The notes below the pieces were generated by a model. It saw only the letters and a program-made list of their open reading frames with translations, did not search any database and was not told the origin of the DNA. A DNA stretch of 64,000 nt from Chryseobacterium sp. JJR-5R (GTDB lineage Bacteria > Bacteroidota > Bacteroidia > Flavobacteriales > Weeksellaceae): the NCBI RefSeq assembly GCF_034047335.1, contig NZ_CP139137.1, positions 992,001 through 1,056,000 of the forward strand. The letters are read 5' to 3'. Shown here in pieces: positions 20,174-29,715 of this stretch. Made by a program: the position numbers and the translations under genes. How positions within the stretch are numbered: position 1 is the stretch's first letter; the number at the start of each line of letters is the position of its first letter.

Positions 20174-20578
20174 ATGGCAACAAATTCAAGAGGAATCTTA
20201 AAATTCAACGGCGGTGAAGGACAGAAATTATTAAAGCTGAACTACAGCGTATCAAGATCTACAGATGTATCCGGAAGAGTGGCATCAGACCCGTCCAATG
20301 CACTGATAAAACTTACGGTAGAAGCTACAGAAAAGTCTGACATTCTTGAAAGCTTACTGAACGGCAAATATAAGCCTACAACCGGTGAAATCACGTTCAA
20401 CAAATCTCACGAAGAAGGTACCCTGATTACTTTAACGTGGAATAACGGGTATGTGATCCAGCATGAGGTTGACTTTGATGCAGTAGACGAAAACAGCATG
20501 CTGATCAGTTTTATTGTAAGTGCAGAAACCATTAACTATGGTAATTCCGCTTACGAAGGGCTTTGGCCGTCAACCTAA
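20174..20578 (+). CDS. hcp: T6SS inner-tube protein Hcp (TssD), copy 1
   Basis: 134 aa. Hcp forms hexameric rings stacked into the tube that is propelled out of the cell. The sequence is the short Bacteroidota form: MATNSRGILKFNGGEGQKLL, then VSRSTDVSGRVASDPSNA, and a C-terminal IVSAETINYG. It differs from copy 2 (34638-35048) at only a few positions, mostly in the last 15 residues. It has its own regulated promoter and a terminator at 20616, so it is expressed as a single gene, which fits the large amounts of Hcp needed. Confidence 0.93.
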   Translation: MATNSRGILKFNGGEGQKLLKLNYSVSRSTDVSGRVASDPSNALIKLTVEATEKSDILESLLNGKYKPTTGEITFNKSHEEGTLITLTWNNGYVIQHEVDFDAVDENSMLISFIVSAETINYGNSAYEGLWPST

Positions 20579-20615
20579 AAAAAATAACTTTGGTATTGAG
20601 AGCAATACAAAAGGT

Positions 20616-20642
20616 AAAGACTGTCTTTTAATGACAGTCTTT
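20616..20642 (+). terminator. Terminator after hcp-1
   Basis: AAAGACTGTC, a 7-nt loop, GACAGTCTTT followed by TTTTT. It isolates hcp-1 from vgrG-1. The remaining 140 nt to the vgrG ATG hold no clear promoter. Confidence 0.9.
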
Positions 20643-20783
20643 TTTTGTCTGCAATATATTGTCATGTTATATAACAGATATGAATACAGTAAAAAATACA
20701 ATGAAAAGAGATGTTGTATCAGGACAGTGCATTTCAATAATTTTTTTTAACTTTACTCATATCACAATCACAATCACAGAATT

Positions 20784-22718
20784 ATGTCAACTACAACAGA
20801 CAATATGCAGGGGGCAAATTTCCGCCCGTCCCAGAATGCCGACGGCATTTCAGAAAACCACCATGCAGGAATCAACAGGCTGGTGAAGCTTGCTCTTGTA
20901 ATCGAAGGGAATATAATCAGGTATTATAAGCATTTTAAGCTGACGCAGAGTACCCGGCGGCACCATGAATTTAGTGTCACATTAGGGTTTGACGCATTGG
21001 GCGGCCGCCAGACCCATACCCTGGAAGAAGCCAACAAGTTTCTGGGAAAACGCCTGACCGCCGTTATTTCTTATAAAGATGTTGATAACAGTCCGGAACG
21101 GACATTTGTAGGCGTGATTACAGGGGTCGGTTTCAGCCAGGAAAAGATGAGCTTGGGAGATATTGTTTTAACCGGTTACAGCCCGACCATTCTGCTCGAC
21201 GGTGCTCCCCACATCCAGAGCTTCGGCGGCGAAACCTCTGTGAATATGGGAATCATTGCCAACGAGGTGATCAAGCAGGGGATTGATACCAGCCGTTTCG
21301 ACATCAGGGTGGATACCAATGACTATTCCCAGATTATCTACAGCAGCCAGTATGACGAAACCCATTACAATTACCTGGCAAGGATGGCCGAAGCTTATGG
21401 CGAGCAGTTTTTTTATGACGGTGAAGTCCTTCATTTCGGAAAGCTCCCGCCTCAGAACAAACCTATCAAACTGATCTACGGAAGCAGCGCCCATAATATT
21501 AAGGTTGAGCTGAAAGCTGTTCATACCAAGCCTCAGTATTACGGATATAACAGCAGTAAAAACGAGAAGCTGACCTCCGGTGAAACTCCGGTCCAGCATG
21601 TGGGCGAGCTGGCCAGGACAGCCTATACACACAACAATTCCATCTATAAAACCCCTGCCTTGCAGGTTGCTCCGGTTAAAGCTTCCACGCATCTGGATGT
21701 TGAATATTCCCAGAAAAGCGCATCGGGAAGCCAGGCGGTCAATGTATTTTTATTATCAGGAACAACTACGGTTCCGTTCCTGCACCCGGGCTGTGTGGCG
21801 GATGTGCAGATGCGCAAGCCGGACACCAATGAATCCTCTTACTTTACAAGGATCATGGTCACTGAATCCACGCACGAAATTGATACCATCGGGCATTACA
21901 CCGGAAGCTTTGAAGGCATTGCCTCCGACACGGGCTTTTTGCCCAAACCTGACTTTACCGTTCCCAAAGCCGAGCCTCAGATTGCCACGGTTATTTCCAA
22001 TACGGATCCGGAAGGCCAGGGCAGGGTACAGGTTAGGTTCGACTGGCAGACCAACGATACGACTCATTTTATCAGGATGATGAGCCCTGACGCGGGAGGT
22101 ACCGACCAGGTAAGCCAGAACAGGGGCTATGTAGCGATACCGGAAGTCGGGGACCAGGTGATGGTTAATTTCGTGCACAGCCATCCGGACCGCCCTTTTG
22201 TGATGGGCGGGATGTTTCATGGCGGCGTAGGACTCGGCGGCGGTATGGACAACCGGGTGAAGTCCATCCAGACAAGAAGCGGCCACAGGGTTGTCTTTAC
22301 GGAGGATGAAAGCATCGTGATTACGGATAAATCAGGGAATGAAATTCATTTGGATACCACGGGAAGCAACATCACGATCACGGCTCCCGAAACCATGACC
22401 TTTAACTGTAAAAACATGAATATCAATGTCGGGATGAACATGACCACGAATGTCGGGATGAATAAATCGGATACCATCACGATGAATCACACGCAAAGTG
22501 TCGGGGCCATGAAAATGACTTCTGTTTTAGGGGATACCAGCATGTTTATTTCCGGAAAGCTTACCGAGATGATCGAAGGTGATGTACACAGCGAAACCCT
22601 TAAGGAGCGGAATGAAATTTCTCATGAGGACATGAACCTTACATCAAGTAAGTACATCAATAAAAATGCACAGGAACAAGTCCAGAATAACAGCGGTGAA
22701 AAAAGCAAAAACTACTGA
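20784..22718 (+). CDS. vgrG: T6SS spike protein VgrG (TssI), copy 1
   Basis: 644 aa. It is the trimeric spike at the tip of the Hcp tube. It contains the gp27-like head (about 25-380), an OB-fold gp5-like domain (about 405-490, VISNTDPEGQGRVQVRFDWQ ... GDQVMVNF) and a C-terminal beta-helix region with repeats (NMNINVGMNMTTNVGMN). DNA and protein are nearly identical to VgrG-2 (29716-31653) from about residue 12 to 570. The last 75 residues differ, except for the shared final VQNNSGEKSKN. The effector gene begins 2 nt after the stop, so this VgrG probably carries the metallopeptidase effector. Confidence 0.95.
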   Translation: MSTTTDNMQGANFRPSQNADGISENHHAGINRLVKLALVIEGNIIRYYKHFKLTQSTRRHHEFSVTLGFDALGGRQTHTLEEANKFLGKRLTAVISYKDVDNSPERTFVGVITGVGFSQEKMSLGDIVLTGYSPTILLDGAPHIQSFGGETSVNMGIIANEVIKQGIDTSRFDIRVDTNDYSQIIYSSQYDETHYNYLARMAEAYGEQFFYDGEVLHFGKLPPQNKPIKLIYGSSAHNIKVELKAVHTKPQYYGYNSSKNEKLTSGETPVQHVGELARTAYTHNNSIYKTPALQVAPVKASTHLDVEYSQKSASGSQAVNVFLLSGTTTVPFLHPGCVADVQMRKPDTNESSYFTRIMVTESTHEIDTIGHYTGSFEGIASDTGFLPKPDFTVPKAEPQIATVISNTDPEGQGRVQVRFDWQTNDTTHFIRMMSPDAGGTDQVSQNRGYVAIPEVGDQVMVNFVHSHPDRPFVMGGMFHGGVGLGGGMDNRVKSIQTRSGHRVVFTEDESIVITDKSGNEIHLDTTGSNITITAPETMTFNCKNMNINVGMNMTTNVGMNKSDTITMNHTQSVGAMKMTSVLGDTSMFISGKLTEMIEGDVHSETLKERNEISHEDMNLTSSKYINKNAQEQVQNNSGEKSKNY

Positions 22719-22720
22719 TC

Positions 22721-24250
22721 ATGTCCAGAACACGAATTGTACAGGGAAATTACCTTAAAGTAACAGGAGGCGATCATAATATGTCTTCCGAAGGGAAAAT
22801 TGTCTCAAATGCCAGCAATGAGATAAGGGAAAACGGAACAGGCAGCGGAGTAACCTACGGAAATTTTGAAAGAAAGGGGAGTACGGTCAATGAAGACTTT
22901 GAAATTTCATTTTCACTTAAAAAAGACAGTGGCTTCTCAACGGTCGTTCCTTTCGGGATACTGGATTTTGAAGGAAATTATGAAAATGCCAATTTTGTTT
23001 TCAATTACTCACTGATGCTGAGCAATATCGATTCCCTGGAATTTAAAGTGTTAAATGAAGACGGAAGTACTTTATATGCCATTACCAACCTGCCTGAAAT
23101 AGTAGTCACTGCAAGAAGGCTGCCTTTGCTGGCAGAAGATATTATTAAACATAAACCGGCGTATGAACCTCTAGAACCTGTTAAAGTATGGGATTGGAAA
23201 AGTGTTTTTGATCCTTACAACACCGCACCGTCGGATTATACCAAGGTAGGGTCTTATGTTATATTCTGGGACGGTTTTGATAATAACGGAATGTATGACA
23301 GCTCAAAATTCAACAATAAAAAATTAAAAGCAGTCATTACAGCCAGTAAAAACGGCAAACAGAAAACCAAAGAAGTAGAGTTCACCACCCGTTACGATAA
23401 GGTAGACTGGGTAGATGTAAAAATTGATAAGAACAATAAAAGGATAGATACCACTTTGCGCGTGAACTTACAGGATGGCGGGGCAGAAGGCCTGGAGTGT
23501 TCATCCCGTCTGGAAGGCGCCAGGCATGAAACCCGCTGGGTGGAGCACTGCCCGTGGGATAAAATTCCGAAGGAAGCTTTAGCATTTTATAATAAACCGC
23601 CAATAAAAACAAGACAAAGAACATATCAGGAATTATTAGATATAACATTACAGGGAATTAATCAGTTTTGGTCAAGAAATTCCAAAAACATAGGAAAAGG
23701 AGTAAACATTGTGTCTGATTTTTATGAAGTCTATATAAATGCTAATGTAGATGAGCAGGGATTATTGGCACCAAAAATTGTTTATCAGTCAAATTGTGAA
23801 GAAGGAAGATCCAGAAATTTTGAAGCTTCAAGAATTTTATTTTTTCATGAAGGATATCTATATAAAGAGTCTTGGAAAAAAAGTAATCCAGTTTCTATTT
23901 TTTATAAAAATAGAGGATGGATTTATAGATCTGAAAACACAAATGATGAGAGAAATGTTTTACTAAACTTACCTTCACTGATAGACGATTATAAAATGGT
24001 TTCTGCTCACGAAATTGGGCATGAAATACTACTTACTTATGGAGGACACATATATTCTAAAACTCATAAAGGCACTTCACATTGGAGCATGATTATTCAG
24101 GATCCGGATGAAGATGCCACATATGTACCACAAACTGGAGAAATAGATTTGATGAAGTATTATCATAATTATTATGATATTCCCAGAACAATAATATCGG
24201 AGTTTGATCTTTTAAAAGTAGTTTGGCTGACCAAAATTAATGTATCATGA
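22721..24250 (+). CDS. T6SS effector with HExxH zinc-metallopeptidase toxin domain
   Basis: 509 aa, no signal peptide. Residues 1-50 match, without gaps, the start of the other VgrG-linked effector at 31656 (V7, G9, TGGD 15-18, I27, N30, G39, GVxY 43-46), a shared loading region. A beta-rich middle follows, with EIVVTARRLP near residue 126. The toxic end carries H430-E-I-G-H434 (AHEIGHEI), the zincin signature, followed by a GGHIYSKTHKGTSHW region that may hold further ligands. From about 23580 onward the DNA is clearly more AT-rich than the first part, suggesting an exchangeable C-terminal module. The downstream lipoprotein overlaps by 4 bp. Inferred role: secreted antibacterial metallopeptidase acting in the periplasm, because its partner is a lipoprotein. 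Confidence 0.8.
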   Translation: MSRTRIVQGNYLKVTGGDHNMSSEGKIVSNASNEIRENGTGSGVTYGNFERKGSTVNEDFEISFSLKKDSGFSTVVPFGILDFEGNYENANFVFNYSLMLSNIDSLEFKVLNEDGSTLYAITNLPEIVVTARRLPLLAEDIIKHKPAYEPLEPVKVWDWKSVFDPYNTAPSDYTKVGSYVIFWDGFDNNGMYDSSKFNNKKLKAVITASKNGKQKTKEVEFTTRYDKVDWVDVKIDKNNKRIDTTLRVNLQDGGAEGLECSSRLEGARHETRWVEHCPWDKIPKEALAFYNKPPIKTRQRTYQELLDITLQGINQFWSRNSKNIGKGVNIVSDFYEVYINANVDEQGLLAPKIVYQSNCEEGRSRNFEASRILFFHEGYLYKESWKKSNPVSIFYKNRGWIYRSENTNDERNVLLNLPSLIDDYKMVSAHEIGHEILLTYGGHIYSKTHKGTSHWSMIIQDPDEDATYVPQTGEIDLMKYYHNYYDIPRTIISEFDLLKVVWLTKINVS

Positions 24251-24660
24251 AAAATATCTTATGCCTTTTCATTCTTATTTTATTATCAGGATGCAATAAA
24301 AAATATATTATAATGCCAAATGTAAAAGGAAAAATATATTCAAAAGTAAATAATAAGCCAATCTCCAATGTAAGAATTTTTGTAAGTAAATATGCAATCA
24401 ATAATATGGATACAATAAGAACAGACCATAATGGATCCTTTTTATATAATGGTTTTTTTGTAGACAATTATTCTGATGTTAGAAGTATGTCAACAATGGT
24501 GCAACATGTTTTTATTCTGAAAAGTGATCAAGCTTATAAATATATTAATGTTAAAAAATACTATAATAAAGATGACTATAATAAAAGAGATACAATTGAT
24601 TTAGGAATAATTTATTTTGAAAACTTGAAATCTGTGAAAAAAGATTCTATTCCAAAATAG
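24247..24660 (+). CDS. Putative immunity lipoprotein to the metallopeptidase effector
   Basis: 137 aa. Lipoprotein signal with lipobox LILLSGC (Cys about residue 17). The mature part begins with a CarboxypepD-regulatory-like beta domain (VKGKIYSKVNNKPISNVRIF ... DHNGSF). The start codon overlaps the effector stop (ATGA), so the two are translationally coupled. It is AT-rich like the toxin module. A paralogue is at 25349 and a broken third copy at 25723, each next to toxin remnants. Immunity role inferred from the coupling and the predicted envelope location. Confidence 0.72.
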   Translation: MKNILCLFILILLSGCNKKYIIMPNVKGKIYSKVNNKPISNVRIFVSKYAINNMDTIRTDHNGSFLYNGFFVDNYSDVRSMSTMVQHVFILKSDQAYKYINVKKYYNKDDYNKRDTIDLGIIYFENLKSVKKDSIPK

Positions 24661-24769
24661 AGAGAAATATATTATAATATTTTAAATAGTATCTGTTTAA
24701 TTTGATCATCATTTATTTATACTATTAGTATATAGCTATTAATAAAAATCATTATCAATATTGAATAAA

Positions 24770-25352
24770 ATGAAACTTATATTATATTTTTTGCTTCTTA
24801 TTAATAGTCAATTGTAGCGAAGAAAATATGTAATTTATAATATCGTATTGTAAGAGAACCGTATGAAGTATATGTGAATGCAGTGAATACAGCTGATAAA
24901 TCAATGGATGACATAAGCTTGGTTTATAATACAAACGGAAGCTGGATGCGCTCCGGAAATCCTGGTACTGTGGAGGATCCCATGCAGCAATAGGAAATCT
25001 TATTTCAAGAGAAGCAATTTGTTATAATGTGGGTTATATAAAAGTAGAAAAATGGAGATATAGATTTGAAAATAATGAAGATAGAGAATTTAAAGAAACC
25101 ACAGCTCATGAAATAGGACATACAATTTTAAAAGCTTATGGAGGAACAATATATTCTTATGGTCATAAAGGAAGTGTAAATCCATATACCCAAAACGAAA
25201 ATGCTAATGCAACACCTTATCCAATAAGTGGGGAAATAGATATTATTCCTTATTATACAAATTGGTTAGATTACGATCAGAGAAATAGAATGGTAGCAGC
25301 AGAAAGAGATGTTCTTAGCTTACTATGGTTAACTAAAATTAAAATCCGATGA
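24770..25352 (+). pseudogene. Decayed immunity start followed by an orphan HExxH toxin module
   Basis: At 24770 an ATG opens a lipoprotein signal (MKLILYFLLLINS) that breaks by frameshift around the expected lipobox (a neighbouring frame reads NCSEEN). From about 24841 successive frames read YRIVREPYEVYVNAVN and then, after a shift, CGGSHAAIGN and on into the intact end from GTG 25029 (107 codons). That end contains AHEIGH at residues 26-31 and mirrors the end of the 22721 effector (GGTIYSYGHKG ... LLWLTKIKI). It is therefore a displaced C-terminal toxin cassette without its N-terminal delivery part. It might be reassorted by recombination, or simply be decaying. Confidence 0.65.
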
Positions 25353-25684
25353 GAACAATAAATATATTTTTAATTTTATTTTCGATACAGTGTTCTCAGC
25401 AAAATTTTTATCATGGTTTTGTTTATGATCAGGATACTAAAAAACCCTTGAACAGGGTGCTTGTAAAAGAAAGTTTTAATTCAGATTCTTTATCAGATTA
25501 TACGGATATAAACGGCTATTTTAAGATTGAAAATAAAAAGGAGTCTGTCGCAGATTTAATTTTTAGTTTCGATGGTTATAAAAAAGATACTGCTGTAACT
25601 GTTTGGTCGCAACACGGAGAAAAGCTGAAATATAGATTTTTAAACAAGAAACCGGATACAATCTTTTTAAAAAAAATAAGATAA
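25349..25684 (+). CDS. Immunity-like lipoprotein paralogue
   Basis: 111 aa. The signal ends in a lipobox-like IQCSQQ (Cys about residue 15). A CarboxypepD-regulatory-like domain follows (FYHGFVYDQDTKKPLNRVLV ... DINGYFKI). The start overlaps the stop of the orphan toxin module by 4 bp, as in the upstream effector/immunity pair. It would be the cognate immunity protein of the orphan module. Keeping it intact while the toxin is broken fits protection against siblings carrying the active variant. Confidence 0.65.
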   Translation: MRTINIFLILFSIQCSQQNFYHGFVYDQDTKKPLNRVLVKESFNSDSLSDYTDINGYFKIENKKESVADLIFSFDGYKKDTAVTVWSQHGEKLKYRFLNKKPDTIFLKKIR

Positions 25685-25722
25685 TCTTCGTATAAATAGC
25701 TTTAAAAATATATTCCTCAGAA

Positions 25723-26039
25723 GGTAATATTTCATATTATCAAGGATATATATTTACTAATGGTCATAACCCCATAAAAGGAATCAAGGTTTCAGAGAAA
25801 GATAATGTTATAGATGCTCAAAACCATCAGCCACTTAAAGATGCCAAAGCTTTTTTAATAAATTTTCGTCAAATGCTTTTAGTGCTTTAATAACTAAATA
25901 TTTAAGGGAACAGCTTAATGTATCACCTGATTGTTTTATTGAAAAATCCGGATATTTAACCAAAAAGATAAACGTTCAAAGCTTAAAGAAAGCAAAAAAC
26001 AATAACCTGATACCCTTGATTTGGGAAACATCTGTTTGA
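25723..26039 (+). pseudogene. Third, broken immunity-lipoprotein remnant
   Basis: An open frame without a start reads YYQGYIFTNGHNPIKGIKVS and then QPLKDAKAFL up to a stop at 25888, clearly related to the 25349 protein (YHGFVYDQDTKKPLNRVLV). A further frame to about 26039 reads CFIEKSGYLTKKINVQS, typical of the end of such a domain. The lipoprotein signal is missing. The remaining 190 bp to clpV hold no gene. Confidence 0.6.
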
Positions 26040-26228
26040 GCAAAAGCAATTGAAGGATTATTCATAAGATTCAGATAAATTGATAAACCATTCAAATAGA
26101 TTCATAAATAATACATAACATACGGTTTTTATGAAAAATTAAAATAAATTTAAAAGATAAATCTTTAAATTTACAGTAAGATACTGACAGAACGGTATCA
26201 GTCACCAAAACACCAACACAAAATATAA

Positions 26229-28724
26229 ATGGGAGTATTAGTAACCAACGAAACGGTGAAGCAGCTGTTTCACATTGCACAGTCGATTGCAAGAGAACAT
26301 TATAATGCTGCCTATGGCGCACCTCATATTTTACGGGCTCTGATGCACAAAGACATCGGCCTCAATGAATTCTTGAAAAGCATTGATAAAGATCCGGGCT
26401 ATTTTTATGAATGGGCAGATGTGCGGATTGAGGATTATCCCAAAACCAGCCATCTTCCTGATGAGGTTAAAGAGGATGAAGCCGTAGACCGTATTGTGGA
26501 AGAAGCCGATGATATCCGACTGAAATTAGGTCTGGATGAAATTACACCGGTCTGTATTTTAACCGCCATTGTAAAGCCGCAGGTTGCCTTTACGCTGCAG
26601 CAGCTGAAATCACTGCCACTCAGGGAACATGAAATTTTTAACCTCTACAGAAAAGATACACCCTATGAGAGTTCTGAAAACGGAGAATTTTCTTCCCTGT
26701 TTTCAAACGGCTCCGATTATTCCGATAATTCTTTTCCTTCCATTAAAAGCTATTGTGTAGACCGGACCGCGCAGGCGCGAAAAGGCGAGCTGGAAAATAT
26801 AATCGGGAGGGATAAAGAACTGAGAATGCTGGTTGAAATCCTTTGCCGGAGAAGCAAGCCGAATGTAATTATTATCGGGGAGCCTGGAGTCGGGAAGACG
26901 GCTCTGGTGGAAGGTTTCGCTACAGAAATCATTAAAGGCAACGTTCCTGAAATGCTTAAAAATGCAACCCTTTTGGAGCTGGATACGGGAGCATTGCTGG
27001 CAGGGACTTCTTATAAAGGCGAAATTGAAGACCGCCTGAAAAAAGTAATCAATGAATGTAAAAAAATTGAAAAAGCCGTTCTTTTTATTGATGAGATCCA
27101 TACCCTTTTAGACCCAAAAGGAAGCATCGGGAATGTGGCTAACCTTTTAAAACCGGAGCTCGCAAGAGGAGAAATTACCGTAATCGGGGCAACCACCCAG
27201 GAAGAATACAGAAAAATTATCGAGCCTGAACAGGCTTTTAACCGCCGTTTTGAAGTGCTGACGGTTAACGAACCGGATGAAAAAACCTGTGTTAAAATGA
27301 TTGATGTCCTGCTGGAAGGCTATAAAAAACACCACGGAATTGAAGTTGAAAAAACCGCGCTTCCGGAATGTGTGCGCCTGGCAAAAAGATATGCAAAAGG
27401 CAAAAAGCTGCCTGATGCAGCAATTGACCTGTTGGACAGGACCATGGCAGCCATTAAAATGCTGGACGAACTCTCTGAAAAAGAACTGGAAAGCTGGAAG
27501 GCTACCTATGAAGCTATTCAGAACGAAGAATATTTAGACGACAAAGACAAAGCAGATGAACTCATCTGGAACTATAATTTGCTGAGGGACAAAATCAGTC
27601 CCATTTTGTGGGGTTCCTTAAGTGAGCAGCCGCAAATTGACAATTCCATGCCTGTAGAAGAAATTCAGAAAATAATTGAAGAGACTTTCGCGGAGCTTTT
27701 ACAGCATGCATCAAAGAAAAGAGAAAAAGTAGACCGTCTGGAACTGGCTGCTGTAATGGCTGCAAAAACCAATATTCCGATTGGTAAAATCCAGGCTCAG
27801 GAAAAAGAAAAGCTCCTGAATATGGAAGGCCTTTTAATGAACAGGGTAGTCGGTCAGGACCACGCACTGAAAATCCTTTCCGATGCCATTGTTGAAAACC
27901 GGAGCGGATTGAATAAACCCGGGCAGCCGATCGGTTCATTCTTCCTTTTAGGCCCTACGGGAACAGGAAAAACAGAACTTGCGAAATCAATGGCGGAGCT
28001 TCTTTTCAACGACGAAAAAGCAATGGTCCGCTTCGATATGTCGGAATTTAAAGAAGAACATTCGGCAGCACTTCTTTACGGTGCGCCTCCGGGTTATGTA
28101 GGCTATGAAGAAGGAGGGATGCTGGTGAATAAAATCAGGCAGCAGCCTTATACCGTGGTGTTATTCGATGAAATTGAAAAAGCCCATCATTCCGTTTTCG
28201 ATGTATTCCTGCAGATTATGGATGAAGGTAAAGTTCATGATAAACTCGGAAAAGAAGGGGATTTCAGCAATGCCCTGATTCTGTTTACCTCAAATATCGG
28301 AAGTGAAGAAATTGTAAAGCAGTTTGAAGAGGGAAAAATCCCGGAATCATCCTCATTAATGCAGATCATGTCCGGTTCGGGCAGGTTCAGGCCGGAGTTT
28401 TTAGCAAGGATTACGGAGATTATCCCTTTTGCACCGATTACAGAATCCATCGCCGAAAGAATCTTTAACATCCAGTTAAAATCGCTCCATGCATCATTGA
28501 CAAGATTGGGAATCACCTTAAAAATCAGTGATGAAGCTGTTAAAAACCTGGCACTGGGCGGATTCAGCAGCAAATACGGCGCAAGGCAGATTTCCGGAGT
28601 CATCAGGTCACAGCTGGCAAGGCCGATTTCAAAAATGATCGTAAGGGAAGAAGTAAAATCCGGACAGACTATTCACGCAGACTGGAGTACAGAAGAAGAT
28701 AAGCTGAGCTGGAAAGTAGAATAA
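26229..28724 (+). CDS. clpV: T6SS sheath-recycling AAA+ ATPase ClpV (TssH)
   Basis: 831 aa. A Clp-N repeat domain (1-150) and two AAA+ modules are visible. The first has Walker A GEPGVGKT near 217 and Walker B LFIDEIH near 286. The second has Walker A GPTGTGKT near 575 and VVLFDEIEKAH. No ClpP-binding (IGF) loop was noticed, as expected for ClpV. It disassembles contracted TssB/C sheaths in the cytoplasm using ATP. Finding it without the sheath genes in the window is unusual. The next gene lies 77 nt downstream, after a strong hairpin. Confidence 0.92.
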   Translation: MGVLVTNETVKQLFHIAQSIAREHYNAAYGAPHILRALMHKDIGLNEFLKSIDKDPGYFYEWADVRIEDYPKTSHLPDEVKEDEAVDRIVEEADDIRLKLGLDEITPVCILTAIVKPQVAFTLQQLKSLPLREHEIFNLYRKDTPYESSENGEFSSLFSNGSDYSDNSFPSIKSYCVDRTAQARKGELENIIGRDKELRMLVEILCRRSKPNVIIIGEPGVGKTALVEGFATEIIKGNVPEMLKNATLLELDTGALLAGTSYKGEIEDRLKKVINECKKIEKAVLFIDEIHTLLDPKGSIGNVANLLKPELARGEITVIGATTQEEYRKIIEPEQAFNRRFEVLTVNEPDEKTCVKMIDVLLEGYKKHHGIEVEKTALPECVRLAKRYAKGKKLPDAAIDLLDRTMAAIKMLDELSEKELESWKATYEAIQNEEYLDDKDKADELIWNYNLLRDKISPILWGSLSEQPQIDNSMPVEEIQKIIEETFAELLQHASKKREKVDRLELAAVMAAKTNIPIGKIQAQEKEKLLNMEGLLMNRVVGQDHALKILSDAIVENRSGLNKPGQPIGSFFLLGPTGTGKTELAKSMAELLFNDEKAMVRFDMSEFKEEHSAALLYGAPPGYVGYEEGGMLVNKIRQQPYTVVLFDEIEKAHHSVFDVFLQIMDEGKVHDKLGKEGDFSNALILFTSNIGSEEIVKQFEEGKIPESSSLMQIMSGSGRFRPEFLARITEIIPFAPITESIAERIFNIQLKSLHASLTRLGITLKISDEAVKNLALGGFSSKYGARQISGVIRSQLARPISKMIVREEVKSGQTIHADWSTEEDKLSWKVE

Positions 28725-28740
28725 ACAAAAGAAATTAAGG

Positions 28741-28787
28741 CAGAAGGCTGATCAGATGGAGCTGTTTGATCTGATCAGCCGCTTCTG
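28741..28787 (+). other. Long imperfect hairpin between clpV and the lytic transglycosylase
   Basis: CAGAAG (28741-28746) pairs with CTTCTG (28782-28787), and GCTGATCAGAT (28747-28757) pairs with ATCTGATCAGC (28769-28779). The stem is 17 bp with a 2-nt bulge. There is no T-tract after it, so it is not an ordinary terminator. It may stabilise or separate the two messages. Confidence 0.6.
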
Positions 28788-28801
28788 TCAAAGCAGAAAT
28801 A

Positions 28802-29677
28802 ATGACACCAACACTTAAACATATTATTCAGATCCTTATAGTCCTGGTTTCACCTTTCATGAATGCACAGTTCCTTGCAGCTTCAGATACTTCCGAGAGC
28901 AGTGTGAAACGGTATAAAAATATCATCCGTGCCAACAAAGACATTGTGGCTTTTATTGAATACTCTTTGGTGGAAAAAGGGCTTCCGAAACATCTGAGGA
29001 ACCTGGCTTTAATAGAATCCAATTTCAACAGGAATATTACTTCAGGAGCAGGAGCCGTGGGGGTCTGGCAATTTATGACGGCCCACGCCAACCAGTACGG
29101 GCTTACGGAACAGAACCGGAATGATCTGTACCGGAGTACCAAAACTGCCGCGATCTCTCTCAGTCACCTCTATAAAAAGTACAACAACTGGGTAACGGTA
29201 GTGGCGGCCTACAACTGCGGAGAAGGGAACATTGCAAAAGCCATGACTTCCGCCGGATCTTCACAGTATCATATTTTCTCTAAATATCTTCCGGCAGAAA
29301 CCATCAATCATGTTAAAAAATACCTCAATGCATGTTATGCAACCGGAGAATTGCAGAGTGTTTTAAGCAATTATAATTCCTCAAGGATGAATACCATTTT
29401 CTTTGTTAACGGCGGAAGCGGGAAAAACAATGTCGAAATGGCGGAGACAGATATCAATGCAGGATTCAGCCTGGACGTAATTGCGGATGAACTTGATGTT
29501 GACCTGAAAAAAATCCTCGGCTGGAATCCCGGGATTTCCCAGGAACTCCAGCAGAAAGGAGAAAGCACGCTGTACCTTCCCAAAGATGTCATGCCCGATT
29601 TCTTACTGAGGAAAAATAAAATACTTTCCAGATCGCTGAAAGAAAGCAGCCCGCAGAATGTAAAACCGCAAGAATAA
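28802..29677 (+). CDS. MltD-like lytic transglycosylase with LysM-like C-terminus
   Basis: 291 aa. The N-terminal hydrophobic segment with FMNAQ looks like a cleavable signal, so it is exported to the periplasm. The SLT domain (about 45-170) contains the catalytic Glu in LALIESNFNRN, then GAVGVWQFM and VAAYNCGEGN, all family hallmarks. A LysM-like region follows (about 215-265, FSLDVIADELDVDLKKILGW). It cleaves peptidoglycan glycan strands. Placed between clpV and vgrG-2, it probably opens the cell wall for assembly of the T6SS envelope complex. Confidence 0.88.
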   Translation: MTPTLKHIIQILIVLVSPFMNAQFLAASDTSESSVKRYKNIIRANKDIVAFIEYSLVEKGLPKHLRNLALIESNFNRNITSGAGAVGVWQFMTAHANQYGLTEQNRNDLYRSTKTAAISLSHLYKKYNNWVTVVAAYNCGEGNIAKAMTSAGSSQYHIFSKYLPAETINHVKKYLNACYATGELQSVLSNYNSSRMNTIFFVNGGSGKNNVEMAETDINAGFSLDVIADELDVDLKKILGWNPGISQELQQKGESTLYLPKDVMPDFLLRKNKILSRSLKESSPQNVKPQE

Positions 29678-29715
29678 TAAAAGATATCCTTTAACCTATT
29701 CAAATCACAGGCAAT

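Noticed and set aside
20520..20886. Short ORFs of 75-76 codons around the end of hcp-1 and start of vgrG-1
   Set aside because: They cross the hcp-1 terminator, overlap real genes in other frames and show no family features.
21168..22286. Minus-strand ORFs of 174-176 codons inside vgrG-1 (and similar ones, up to 231 codons, in vgrG-2)
   Set aside because: They are antisense shadows of a strongly conserved gene. They recur in both copies only because the vgrG DNA is duplicated.
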